NCBI GenBank assembly: GCA_000750105.3
Contig: JPHH03000050.1
Span: forward strand, 1 to 64,000
DNA: 64,000 nt
DNA from: Tolypocladium sp. Sup5 PDA-1
Taxonomy: Eukaryota; Ascomycota; Sordariomycetes; Hypocreales; Ophiocordycipitaceae
Direction of reading: 5' to 3'
Under the pieces are notes generated by a model that did not search any database, had not been told where the DNA came from, and worked only from the letters and a program-made list of their open reading frames with translations. Each line of letters starts with the position of its first letter. Positions within the stretch are counted from its first letter, which is position 1. The translations under genes were made by a program, and so were the position numbers. This document shows positions 1 through 10,520 of this stretch, piece by piece.

Positions 1-75
1 CCCGAATAATAGCTATCTTATATTAGTTATTAAATAATAGCTATTAGCTAGTTATATTATAACTATACATTAATA

Positions 76-317
76 CTATCCGTAGCTGAATAGACTATAT
101 TTCAGCTTGGCTGAATTATTAGATAGCTAAATTCAGCGTGGCTGGATTATTGAAGAGCTGAATAGACTATCTTTCAGGCTGGCTGAATTATTCGAACTCT
201 CTTTTAGGCTGGCTGACTTATTTAAACTCTCTTTCAGCCTGGCTGAATTATTAGAACTCTCTTTCAGCTTGGCTTAGCTTAGCTAAACTCTATTCTATAC
301 GGGAATATATAATCCCG
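76..317. repeat. 242-bp direct repeat, copy 1
   Basis: This segment (CTATCCGTAGCTGAATAG ... to AATCCCG) recurs at 783-1024 with no indel. By eye I count 12 transitions and one transversion between the copies. All 12 transitions run from C or G here to T or A in the other copy, at CpA/TpG dinucleotides, so this copy is the less mutated one. It ends in the near-palindrome at 300-317. Confidence 0.85.
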
Positions 318-782
318 TATTTTTAGTAGCCTTATTATTATTATATAAGCTATATTATAATACGGGATTATATATTCCCGAATAATAGCTATCCTTTATT
401 AGCTCTATTTCTACCGGGAATTTATATTCCCGAATAATAGCTATTAGCTAGTTATATTATAACTATATATTAATAGTTATTAAATAATAGCTATTAGCTA
501 TTATAATACCTTTAACTAGACTGAAGTAAATTTAGTCAGGCCTCTGACTAGACTAAAGAATCTTTAGTCTTAGTCTAACTAAATTCAGGAAATCTATAAG
601 AAATAGGGATAAAGGCAGGAGAAGGTAGTAAAGGAAGAATAGGGTCTCTATAGAATAGAGTTATAAGAGGCAGAGATAGTAGGTAAGTGTAGAAGGCAGT
701 TAAATTACTTAAGTTATCTCTATTTATTCAGGAGGTAACGGTCTTATATATAATTAATCAGACCGGGCCTCGGGTTAATTAT

Positions 783-1024
783 CTATCCGTAGCTAAATAG
801 ACTATATTTTAGCTTAGCTGAATTATTAGATAGCTAAATTCAGCGTGGCTGGATTATTAAAGAGCTAAATAGACTATCTTTTAGGCTGGCTGAATTATTC
901 GAACTCTCTTTTAGGCTAGCTAACTTATTTAAACTCTCTTTCAGCCTAGCTAAATTATTAGAACTCTCTTTTAGCTTAGCTTAGCTTAGCTAAACTCTAT
1001 TCTATACGGGAATATATATTCCCG
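783..1024. repeat. 242-bp direct repeat, copy 2 (more mutated)
   Basis: Same-length counterpart of 76-317. Relative to copy 1 it carries nine G-to-A and three C-to-T changes, all TpG to TpA or CpA to TpA, which is the classical RIP context. It ends in a perfect 18-bp palindrome at 1007-1024. Confidence 0.85.
1007..1024. repeat. Perfect 18-bp palindrome
   Basis: CGGGAATATATATTCCCG equals its own reverse complement. Related imperfect versions lie at 300-317 and 362-379, each followed within the block by the AATAATAGCTAT motif. They could be terminal or subterminal repeats of a decayed element. Confidence 0.6.
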
Positions 1025-2152
1025 AATAATAGCTATCCTTTATTAGCTGTATTTCTATCGGGAATATAAATTCCTAGTCAGGGATATATATTCCCGAATA
1101 ATAGCTATCTTATATTAGTTATTAAATAATAGCTATTAGCTATTATAATAATCATTTTCTAAGCTTATTCTCTATCTCGGCGCGGTATTAGTAGCCTATA
1201 GGGACGTTTATAGGGCTAGCGCGCTAGTCGGGCTCGGTCGCGAGGAAGGTGAGATTTTCCCCCTTAAACCGCTATCTCCGCGATACGAAGGTAGGGTAAT
1301 CGGGCCTACTAATTCTCGTAATCGTATCGATTTCGGTTTTACTAGTCGCGTTCAGGCATAATTCGTAATCGAGTATTCGTAAGCGCGGAGGTTGCTTAGA
1401 TAGTAATAAGACTAATCCTAGTTTAAAGATTATAAAGAATAACTTAAGAGTTAAGATACTTAGGTTTTACTTTTCGAAGGTTTTTCTTAAGAAGCTAATA
1501 GTTAATTATATAGTCTAATTAAATAGGCTTAGATAATTAAGACATATATATATATATATATATAGCTTTAGTTAAAAAAAGACTAATTAATTACCTTAGT
1601 TTAGTTTTTAGTCCTTAATCTAAGTCTTAGTCTTAATTACTTAACTTTAGTCTTAGTTTTAATTAAGGCTTTAATTAAACTAAAGATTCTTTAGTCTTAG
1701 TCTAAATTATTTACCTTAGTCTTAATTAAGGCCTTATTTAAGACTAAAGTAAATAATTTATAACCCTAATTATACCCTAGGGATAATATAAGTATATAAT
1801 AAGGTACTATACTAGCTATAGCCTATAGGCGCTAGTATTATATAAGTAATAGTTAGCTACGAACTTATAGCGAGAGAGGAGCTTATAAGCTACCTAAGAG
1901 AACTATTAAAGAACTAGATACTCTAAGAGGTATTAGGTAATAATAATATAGACTAGTAAGTAGTTGATTTTAGCCTTATAATATTAATACGTAATCGCGC
2001 TACCTAAGTAAAAAGAAGAAGGTTCGTTTCTGCTTTTATAAAGCGTTATCCTAGGGCTATCGGACTTTTATTTACGAATAAGTCTCCCTAGATAACGTCT
2101 CGGGCAAGAAATACAATCGGCCCCAGAGTTAATCAGCTTCATAAAGAAGGTC

Positions 2153-4382
2153 ATGTCCGCAAGCTATAGCAGCAGCAGCGAGGTGCAGGCAAACTCGGTG
2201 GCGATCCCGCCCATCGAGATTGGATCATTTCTGGCCCTGCAGGCGGACAAGAGCGAGTTCATCGGGAGCGCGAGCGGTGCCTTTTTCGTCAACAGCGTCT
2301 TCCGGGCCTTTGCAGCGTCATGCTCATCGGCGCCGTCCCTGTCTACGGCAGACGACGACGACGACGCCCCGTGCCCGGGCTCTGCGCACAACTATCTCGC
2401 GGGAGCCGAGCCCACGCAGGAACCGCCAGACGATAACGGGTATGGCGACGGTGACGGCGACGATGATATGCACTTTGATGCGGGTTCGTCGCGCGCTGGG
2501 CAGTCGTCGTCATCGTCGTCGTCGTCGTCGTACGGCATTACGGCCCCCGGTCTGGGCATCCCGCCGTCTCCCGCCGCGGCCAGGAAGCTCGTCATGCTGT
2601 ACTTTCAGCACTGGCATCCCTTGTTCCCCTTTCTCCACGGGCCGACCGTGTTTGAGCAGATGAACGGCTTCTTCGGCTTGCCGGGCGCGAACCAGGGTCA
2701 GGATCAGGGCCAGGACGAGGACCACAACCACGACCACGACCACGACCACGACCACAGCCCCAACCAGGCCGCAAGCGCGAGCCCTCGGAGCAGGCTGTGT
2801 CGAGCCGTCATCTTCCAGTGCCTCTTCAACATTGCAGCGTCGGGCCGGGCCGAGCAGGACCTGGAGCCCTCGTCTCGCATCCAGTCGGCCGCGTCGCTCA
2901 CCAACCTGGTGGGCTACATCTCCAGCCGCCACGACACGACCTCGCTGCAAGCCCTGCTGGCCGTGGAGCTCTATCTGACGACCAAGATGTCGCTGAGAGC
3001 CGCGTCGACGGTCCACGGCACCCTGACGCGGACCCTGTACCACGCCGGCTTCCATCGATGCCCGCACCGCTACGTCCAGATGACGCGCCAGGTGTGCGAC
3101 ATGCGCCAGAGGATCTTCTGGTGCGCCTACGTCCTGGACCGCCATCTCAGCCAGGCGCTGGGCCATCCGGTGGCCATGGTGGACGACGAGATCGACGTTT
3201 GCGTGCCTGGCCAGCCCGAGCGTCATCACCCCGTCAGGGGGCCCCATCAGCAGGAGACGAGCGACGACCGCCTCGTGGACCACGAAAGGGGCAGCCTGGG
3301 CCAGCCTGGGACGGATGTCCGCAGCCCTCACCATGGTCCCAGAAGCTCGCCGGGTGGTAGCTCGGGTGAGTTTGTCCTGGGCCACGTCGCCACATACTCA
3401 CGACTCCTGGGGGCCGCCCTCGACCTCTTCCACAAGTCCATACACTGCCGATCAATCACATGGGACAAGATCTTGGAGCTGACGTCTCGCGTTCACTCTT
3501 GGTGGAACAGCCTGCCACTGGCGCTCCAAGACGTTGCCGACTCATCCGAACCCATGCTCAGCCCGTACTTTGCCATGCTGTACCACTATCTCATTTTGTT
3601 CATAAACCGCCCCTTTCTCTCCCTGCCGCCCCATAGGGCAGACTTTCGATCTGGACTGCAGTCGGCCGTCGTTGCAAGCTGTTCCATCATACGCAAGCTC
3701 GGACCCCTCTCGGATCATCCCTTCCTGGCAGCCTGGCCAGGCACGCTCTCGGCGTCGTGGATGGCTGGCCTGACCATTGCTCTCGCAGCTCTCCTGGGGC
3801 AGTACCCCCTGGACAAGGCTACGTCGTATGTTGACCGGCCCCCTTCTCGCAAGCCCTGCGAAGCCTTGCCTTTGTATACACTACTGACGAGAACCCGATA
3901 GCGATCTGGACAATGGTCTTGGCTTGCTGGCGAGAATGAGCCCCAACTGGGCCAGCGCGCGTCGCTGCCACGCGGCCCTGAAGACGCTGCGTAACCGACT
4001 GACGGCCAGCTCTGGGAGAGGGCCGGCAAGCTGCCCGTCTCCCGCTGCGCTGGGGGCGGATCTGCCACGGCCGGCGAGTACGGCTGGTGCAAGAGAGGCA
4101 AGCAGCAGCAAGCGGCGAAAGCATAACGGAGATGCTCATGGGCCTCCGCCAAACCAAAGCCATCAGTGGCAGGCCCCGGTTGCGCTAGGTGCGCCGGGAA
4201 TCCCATACTGGCAGCCAGTCTTGGAGTACACTGGACCGGATTTCGGGTTCGACACCAGCCAGTTTGCTCACCAGGACGGCTTCCAAGATTTCCCATCTGC
4301 AAACTTCACCCCTGGACTACTCGATAGCTATGACGGGTGGGATGCCTACGTCCAGAGCTTCGGGAACCACTTCAGCTGCTAG
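2153..4382 (+). CDS. Fungal-specific transcription-factor domain protein lacking a zinc cluster
   Basis: Two-exon model: 2153-3825 and 3902-4382, 717 aa. The 76-nt intron has a GTATGT donor, a CTACTGAC branch and an ATAG acceptor, and it restores frame into the C-terminal ORF. The protein carries the middle homology region of Zn2Cys6 regulators: HWHPLFPFLHGPT at about residue 153, and MRQRIFWCAYVLDRHLSQAL at about 318. No CX2CX6C cluster is present. The frame is open upstream of the first ATG to a TAA at 2093, and that stretch (EIQSAPELISFIKKV) looks coding-like. The finger-encoding 5' end may therefore have been lost or mutated where the gene meets the RIP block; the TAA could be a RIP product of CAA (inference). 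The insert at about residues 60-215 is low complexity (Asp, Ser, His-Asp runs). A nuclear regulator is inferred; whether it functions without a finger is doubtful. Confidence 0.7.
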
Positions 4383-4473
4383 CGATGCGATCCAGAGAGT
4401 CGCCCATACAATGCACGCTCATTTCGGCGGTGGCTCGACTGCTAACGCGCTCTCGGTCTCTAGCCAGTCTATC

Positions 4474-5349
4474 CTACCAAAGGTACTGCTTCCTAAAGCC
4501 AAGCGACAGCGCAAAGCTCTGTGCGTCGTCCTGTCCATTCCGATGATCGGACAGTGGCGGCGTCAACGACTCATGCAAGCCGTGCCCGTTGTCTGCCCGC
4601 AACCCACGCCCGGGAGATGGCGTTGAGTCCATGGCTTCTTCAGTGCCGGAGAGGACATCGTTGCCTGTCGAAGCACTGGGCTCTTCCACCCCGCCGTCGG
4701 CGATTGGCAGTGTTGGTGAGGCAGGCCTACCCCGTAAACTTTCTGCCGATGGCGATGCTGGGCGCCGGAGGGCTTGCTTCGCCCATTTCCTGACATGGTC
4801 AGCCGTTTGCAGCGGAAATTGCTCCCAGCGGGCAAGCAAGTCGGTCTTCTGGACCTCCCCACGGCCGGTGACGCCTGTATGGACTGCGCATGCGGCTCCA
4901 GAAGGACCATCGCCGAGAACGTGGCCGCTTCTGTATGCAGACTCGACGATGTCGTCGCCCACTACGGACAGAATCTGCAAAAGGGCATCTTCAGTTGCTG
5001 CCAGGCGGTGCTCCAGGGCCTCGACGTAGCCCTTGGTCAGTCCGCTGTAGTACGGCAAGGCAGTCAGGAAATTGTTCCAATAAAGGCAAGCCTCGGCACC
5101 ACCTACCGCTTCCGCAACGTTAGCCACACACACGTCCGGCCGAGGTTTCGACATCGCGAGCAGGCGGGCCTTTGCTGTCTGTTGGCCATGTGGAACAGGA
5201 CTGCTAGGGATGGATGCATCTCCTTACTTCTTTTCATCACACTAAGGAGAGTTAGCATTTCTGTCCACGGATGACGTGCCCCATGCTCTCACCTTTTGCT
5301 TCCGCGCACGGCAGCCATTGCAGGCCGCACGGCCGCGAGCGGGTGCCAT
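4474..5349 (-). CDS. Short Zn2Cys6 DNA-binding protein
   Basis: Four-exon model on the minus strand: 5349-5293, 5241-5228, 5178-5107 and 5044-4474, giving 237 aa. Exon 1 encodes CNGCRARKQK. Exon 2 supplies CDEK, and exon 3 supplies RPACSRCRNLGRTC, completing the six-cysteine binuclear zinc cluster at residues 10-43. Exon 4 adds GLTKGYVEALEHRL, the coiled-coil dimerisation element that normally follows it. Introns of 51, 49 and 62 nt all keep phase; the second lacks an obvious branch site and is the least certain. Further on, WEQFPLQTADHVRKWAKQ matches a motif I associate with some zinc-cluster regulators. No middle homology region follows, so the protein is much shorter than usual. It ends 91 bp from the stop of the convergent regulator gene. 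Confidence 0.7.
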
Positions 5350-6304
5350 GAGTGAGATGGACCTTTTACAGGTATTCCGTACCAGCGTCTGGCTCTCCAA
5401 CCGGCTCACTCTTGTTTCTGAGCGGAGCAACCACGCGGGTGCATGGCAGCAATGGCCCCGTACCAATTCCACGTTTCTGACGGCTCCGCTCAGTGAGTCA
5501 AGGGCAATAAAGTGACAAATAGCGGAGGCGGTCTCGTGAGACAGTGGTGGTGTTGAAAGATGGAGTCGACAACAGCGCAGTCGGCTATGTTTTCTACCGA
5601 CCACATCTAATGGTGGATGCCCCGCCACTGACGTCGGCTAAACTTTCAAGCGAGTGCGGACCAGCTTCATCGGCATATTCTCTCCTTTGGAATCGGAAGG
5701 GACAAGCAGGGGCCCGAGTTGCCCCGAAGGGCTCCAATGACATTGACTTGCTGCATACTTCGTACGGGTAACGTCGTGATACCCCCGTATGCTTGCTTAA
5801 TTATAACAACTACGCCGTTATCATGCTCGACCTCGGCGGTTATGGAGCCTCGAGCGAGTTCTTTGTGTAGAGCACATGACTAGTTTGAGATTACAATAAC
5901 TCATCATGTCTGAAATGGTCGCGACCATACATCTTGGAAGCCCTCGGCTCGATCCCCTGAGCTCGACTGCAACGGAGTCAGATGCGCTGCGTACAGGCCA
6001 GTCAGACCTGGAGCACGCAGTCACACAAGACAGAGCGTCTGATGCATGTCATATTCCCGAGGCTCGAGCAAGTCTAAATCCAGCCGGCTGGGGCCGGAGA
6101 AGTTACGCCAGGGCAAGTTTGGGGACGCCGGCCTTTTCTTTAGCCGATGGCACACACCACCTTCGTGGTATATAATGTGACCCCCCGTGGTCGACACCCA
6201 GAATTGCGACTCTGGGCTAAACAGAAACGACAAGACAAAAATCACACTTGCACCTTTGTTCAGCATCTCGCGTCTCGCATCGCTGTGTGGCTCGACGGAG
6301 GACC
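5350..6304. promoter_or_regulatory. Divergent intergenic promoter region
   Basis: About 955 bp separates the start of the zinc-cluster gene (minus strand) from that of the dehydrogenase (plus strand), so both promoters lie here. A TATATAATG-type stretch occurs at about 6,170-6,180, some 125 bp before the dehydrogenase ATG. No coding potential was recognised. Co-regulation of the two genes is possible but only inferred from position. Confidence 0.5.
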
Positions 6305-7429
6305 ATGGCCGGCAAGACGCTCAGAATCGCCGTCGTGCCCGGCGACGGCATCGGCATCGAGGTGATGCCCTTTGGCATCCGCTGCCTCGAGGCAACCGCC
6401 AAGATATTTAGCATCCCACTGCAGTTTGAGCATTTCGACTTTGCCAGCTGCGAGTATTACCACAAGCACGGTGACATGCTGCCGCCAGACTGGAAGGAGA
6501 CGCTCCTGAAGTTTGATGCCATCTACTTTGGGGCCGTTGGAATGCCCGACCTGGTCCCCGACAACGTGACGCTCTGGGGGAGCCTGCTCAAGTTCCGCCG
6601 CGAGTTTGACCAGTACATCAGTCTCCGGCCGTGTCGCCTGATGCCCGGCGTCGCTTGCCCCCTGGCTGGCCGGAAGCCTGGTGACATTGACTTCTGGATC
6701 GTCCGCGAGAACACCGAGGGCGAGTATAGCAGCATCGGAGGCAAGATATTCGAGGGGACGGACCGGGAAACGGTTCTCCAGGAGACGGTCATGACGAGGA
6801 CGGGGGTAGATCGGGTGTTGCGCTACGCCTTTGACCTTGCCCAGAGCCGGCCGCGCAAGCGGCTCACGAGTGCCACCAAGAGCAATGGCATCAGCATTAC
6901 GATGCCGTACTGGGATTCCCGCGTGCGCGAAATGGCAGCCAAATACCCAGACGTCAATGTCGACAGGTACCACATCGACATCCTGACGGCGCACTTCGTC
7001 CAGCGGCCAGACATGTTCGACGTCATCGTGGGTAGCAACCTCTTTGGCGACATCCTGTCCGATCTGGGGCCGGCCTGCACTGGCACGATAGGTATCGCGC
7101 CCTCGGCGAACATCAACCCGGAGCGCAAGTTCCCGAGTCTGTTCGAACCCGTTCACGGGAGTGCGCCAGACATTGCCGGCAAGGGCATCGCCAACCCGGT
7201 GGGCATGATCTGGGCGGGCCAGATGATGCTCCAACACTTGGGATATGAGGAAGCGGCAGATGCCCTGCTTGGAGCTGTGGAAAGGGTTTTGGCACAATCG
7301 AATGCCGCCGTCGTGACTCCTGACATGGGTGGTAATGGTACGACCAGGACCTTTGGCGAGGCGATTGAGGGCGAGATTCAGGCCATGCAGGCCAGTCACA
7401 CCGGGAGTTTGTCAGTGACGAGCAAGTAG
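6305..7429 (+). CDS. Tartrate/D-malate-type dehydrogenase (isocitrate/isopropylmalate dehydrogenase family)
   Basis: Single exon, 374 aa; the ATG at 6305 has a good Kozak context (GACCATGG) and begins directly at the family N-terminus MAGKTLRIAVVPGDGIG. The Rossmann-type decarboxylating dehydrogenase motifs are present: PGDGIGIEV, an ENTEGEYSS phosphate/substrate loop near residue 140, the catalytic Lys in SATKSNG, the metal-binding NLFGDILSDLG near residue 245, and EPVHGSAPDIAGKG near 280. LVPDNVTLWGSLLKFRREF follows the tartrate dehydrogenase/TtuC pattern rather than LeuB or isocitrate dehydrogenase. The expected reaction is NAD(P)-dependent oxidation (and decarboxylation) of tartrate or D-malate in the cytosol. 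The family assignment is firm; the exact substrate is not. Confidence 0.85.
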   Translation: MAGKTLRIAVVPGDGIGIEVMPFGIRCLEATAKIFSIPLQFEHFDFASCEYYHKHGDMLPPDWKETLLKFDAIYFGAVGMPDLVPDNVTLWGSLLKFRREFDQYISLRPCRLMPGVACPLAGRKPGDIDFWIVRENTEGEYSSIGGKIFEGTDRETVLQETVMTRTGVDRVLRYAFDLAQSRPRKRLTSATKSNGISITMPYWDSRVREMAAKYPDVNVDRYHIDILTAHFVQRPDMFDVIVGSNLFGDILSDLGPACTGTIGIAPSANINPERKFPSLFEPVHGSAPDIAGKGIANPVGMIWAGQMMLQHLGYEEAADALLGAVERVLAQSNAAVVTPDMGGNGTTRTFGEAIEGEIQAMQASHTGSLSVTSK

Positions 7430-7889
7430 CAGCGAAAGTGAGGAAATTCAGGAGAGGTGAGGAACGTGAGGAACGGTGAGGAAAGTGAGGAAGAGTAAAG
7501 TAGCTCAGGGGCGCCGGGGGGGGTGGGTAGGCCGTACGAAGTATCAGCATCTGCACACAACCAACATGACATGCTACATGCTGCCATCACTGCTTCGCTC
7601 ACATTGGACTAGGCTTAGCGACGGTGACGGTACGACGGAAAGGAGAAGGACGCGAGAAACCACGGCCATCTCCCACCGCCACCACCGCCACCACTGTTAC
7701 CATGCCTCGCTGTGTTGGAACCCAGTGAGGGAGGCTGAGCGCTGGCATACCGCGCTTTCAAGCACTCGTCTCTCTTTCTCTCCGTCTCCGGACGTCTCTT
7801 CTGCTTTCTCACCAAAAGCAAAGGCTGTAGCCCAATCTACGCTCCCTTTCTCTACCAGTGCGGAACCTCCAAGGACGTCTCAAACCGCC
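7430..7889. other. Intergenic, 3' flank and promoter
   Basis: 460 bp holding GAGGAA-rich 3' flank of the dehydrogenase (7,430-7,500), a run of eight G at about 7,517-7,524, CCACCGCCACCACC repeats near 7,675 and a CT-rich leader before the esterase relic. No gene seen. Confidence 0.5.
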
Positions 7890-10001
7890 ATGAAGTCAAA
7901 CGGCGTCGCTTGGCTGATCGTCACGGCCCTCGCCTGCGCTGCGGATTGTCTGGCGCCATCGTCTTGCTCCTCTGGCCCCGTCGTCGACCTCGGGTACGCC
8001 AAGTACAAGGGCTACTACAACTCCTCTTACAGCCTCAACGTTTGGAAGAGGCACGCAGACAAGCTGCACGCTCAACACGCCCCTCACTCACTCGGCTTCA
8101 TAGTGTTCGTTATGCAGCACCGCCAGTCGGCAAGCTGCGATGGCAGGCTCCTCAACTCCCCCGGGCTACCGACTGTCGTGGCTGCATCGTTCCTGCGGCC
8201 CATCAGCCCCCAGGGTGTCCGCGGTCGGGAGCCTACGGAACCCCCAAGGTATACGGCTTCAACTCTGGCCCTGGCAATGAGGACTGCCTGTACTTGAACG
8301 TCTACGCCGCACCCAATGCCACTCGGCTGCCTGTCCTGGTCTGGATCCGTAAGCCTCCCGTCGACTCATAACCATGTACATGTGTGTGTCGACTGCTGAC
8401 CGCAATGGATCCAGACGGAGGCCGATACTCTGTTTTCGGGGCCACCTACGATCCAAGCGTGTGGATGAATGCAAACAACAATGGCTTCGTCACCGTCGAA
8501 ATCTAGTATAGGCTGGGCGCGTTTGGCTACTCGCCTCTGCGCAAGTCAAGAAAAGGGGGCGTCTCAACGCCGGCCTCCTCGACCAGCATTTTGCGCTCGA
8601 ATGCGTTCGGAAGCACATCGCAAAGTTTGGCGGCGATCCAACCCTAGTAACCATTGGAGGTGAATCATCTGGTGCCGGCTCCGCCATGTATCTGGCCATG
8701 GCATATGGGGGCAAAGACCCCACCTGTTCAACAATGTCCGTTGCACCCTCCATCTAAAACAGTACCGTCAGGGGCAAGAACGAAACAACAAAGTTGCAAG
8801 ACAGCTAACAGACATCCTTGCCGTTATAGGTCATTGCCGCTAGCCCATACACCCCCCCTATAGACGTTTACAACGACGCTGTCCCTACCGCCAACCATGA
8901 CAATTTTGCCGAGCTCGCTGGTTGTGGCGAGGGCAGCCCTGGGGTGCGTCAGCACTCGAGCGTCTTCGACTGCCTCGTCGCTGCCGATACTGTGGCTCTT
9001 CAGAACGCCAGCGGCACCGTGTCCACGACGAGAGGTTACTTCGGCAGCTTTGCCTTCTTGCCTGTCGTTGACGGTGACTTCATACGGCAGCGGCCCTCGA
9101 CGCAGCTACTGCTCGGCCGTGTGAGCGGTAAACGGCTGCTTGTCGGCGTGAGCGAGACTTTGCTCGTCTCTGGCTTATACCAACCAGCTATCTCGTGACC
9201 CTCGTGATGAATTGGCTGACGAGTTATTGTGCAGAACAACGCAAACGAGGGCGTTCCCCTGACCAACCCGAGGGTCAAGACACGGGAGCAATATGACAAC
9301 TTCATAGCCAACACGTTTCCGCTGCTCACACGAGCCGATATCGCCCTCCTGAACCAGTTTACCGGGTCGAAACCGCCGCGCCTGGCAATAGCGGCGTCCG
9401 CTTTGATACTATGGGTGACCGTGGCCCGACGGCACTGACACAGTCGGGAATGGCCACGGGCATCCAACAGGCCGTGTTCAACATGGCCGCCGAATCAACC
9501 TTTGACTGCCCAGCCCAGTGGCTGGCCGAGGCGTACAGCAACTCTTCCCGCAAAGCCTGGAAGTATCAGTACTCGGTCACGCCGTCGTATCACGGCGCAG
9601 ACTTGTCCGCCTACTTCTCCGTTGGCGCGAGGTTGCCCAACGCAGACTTCGGGCATGCCTTCCAGAAGATCTGGGGCAACTTCATCATCAACAACGATCC
9701 CATCATCTCTGTCGCAGACGCCACGGCCGATGCAGCCAACGCCACGGTCCCGACGAACGGCAAAGGAGACGGCAAGATTCGCTGGCCCGAGTATTCCTTA
9801 GTCGCCCCATGGCAGATGGACCTCAACACGACCGGCGGCCAAGTGTCACTGGTTACTGTTACGGAAGACTTGAGCTACTACGTGCGGAAAGGAGAAGGCA
9901 TCGTGAACAAGTTCCAGCTGTCCAACGCCCTGGCCTGGGAAGGGGGTCGCGGCGCCCGGTGCGATTTCTGGCGAGCCATCTCGGCGAGGGTTACTCGGTG
10001 A
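7890..10001 (+). pseudogene. Type-B carboxylesterase/lipase pseudogene
   Basis: The sequence can be followed through a complete type-B carboxylesterase of roughly 560 residues. It has a signal peptide (MKSNGVAWLIVTALACAADC), RYAAPPVGKLRW, GNEDCLYLNVYAP-like, an HGG oxyanion loop built across an intron at 8349-8414, the nucleophile elbow GGESSGAGS near 8,660, and the C-terminal STFDCPAQWLAEAYSN region. Lesions: TAG at 8504-8506 where the family has Gln before YRLGAFGY; one-base frame breaks near 8,535, 8,723 and 9,360; and a Trp-to-Cys change in the segment EWVRKH. Introns remain recognisable (8051-8103 with a GC donor, one ending at about 8,829, and one at about 9,149-9,234). The intact enzyme would be a secreted serine hydrolase. 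Single-base frame breaks could in part be assembly errors, but the nonsense codon is independent evidence of decay. Confidence 0.8.
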
Positions 10002-10520
10002 GAAAGCCACTCGTCGGCGCCTCCAACAGCACGACAAAAGACGGCAGTATCCATGCACCACCTCCGTGTGACGTCCGGTGGCGTCAGACCTCGCAAGGAT
10101 ACCTAGACGAACGAAAACACAATGAAACGAGTGCAAGAATATCGAGTGCACAAGGTGCCTGTCTAAATGTGTAGAGCTCGTTTATCTGTTGCCCTGCACT
10201 TATATGCACCCCGCAGTTCCATGTCCAAGCCAACCGCACCGAACTCGACGGCTCCATAGTGGCACATACAAACCACTGCGTTAGGCGAGGCAATTTCGTT
10301 GGTTTAGAGCACGTAAGGAGTACTCGGTACCTTGTTGAGGTCTGTTATTTCGGGTGTTTGAAACCGAATACGGGTTGAATACGACCGTGGCCAATCAGCA
10401 GCCGCTTTCTGAGCTGTAAAGGGAACTCTGTCCAACTCCCAGTCGTCCCAGACTCTCGAGTCTCTCTCTGGGCACGCTCCAACCTTGCAAGGACGAGAAG
10501 GAGAAAGCCAATTGCATAGG
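10002..10520. other. Intergenic, promoter of F-box gene
   Basis: About 520 bp with no recognised gene; a TCTCGAGTCTCTCTCTGG pyrimidine-rich stretch lies just upstream of the F-box start. Confidence 0.4.

Larger units (their letters stand above)
1..2095. repeat. AT-rich RIP-mutated repeat block
   Basis: The whole stretch is strongly AT-rich and full of TAG/TAA triplets in every frame, in sharp contrast with the GC-rich DNA that starts near 2,100. It contains a pair of 242-bp direct repeats, repeated copies of a CCCGAATAATAGCTAT motif (at about 1, 377, 430, 1,021 and 1,096), palindromes and a (TA)n run near 1,543-1,563. Around 1,190-1,400 CpG-containing DNA persists, so mutation is uneven. No intact ORF or transposase domain could be read. 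The pattern fits old transposon or subrepeat DNA inactivated by RIP; the original element is not identifiable by eye. Confidence 0.8.

Noticed and set aside
2510..3385. 291-codon minus-strand ORF
   Set aside because: Shadow of the regulator; poly-Val run is the reverse of its His/Asp codons.
6260..7399. 379-codon minus-strand ORF
   Set aside because: Exact antisense of the dehydrogenase; a product of GC-rich codon use with no family resemblance.
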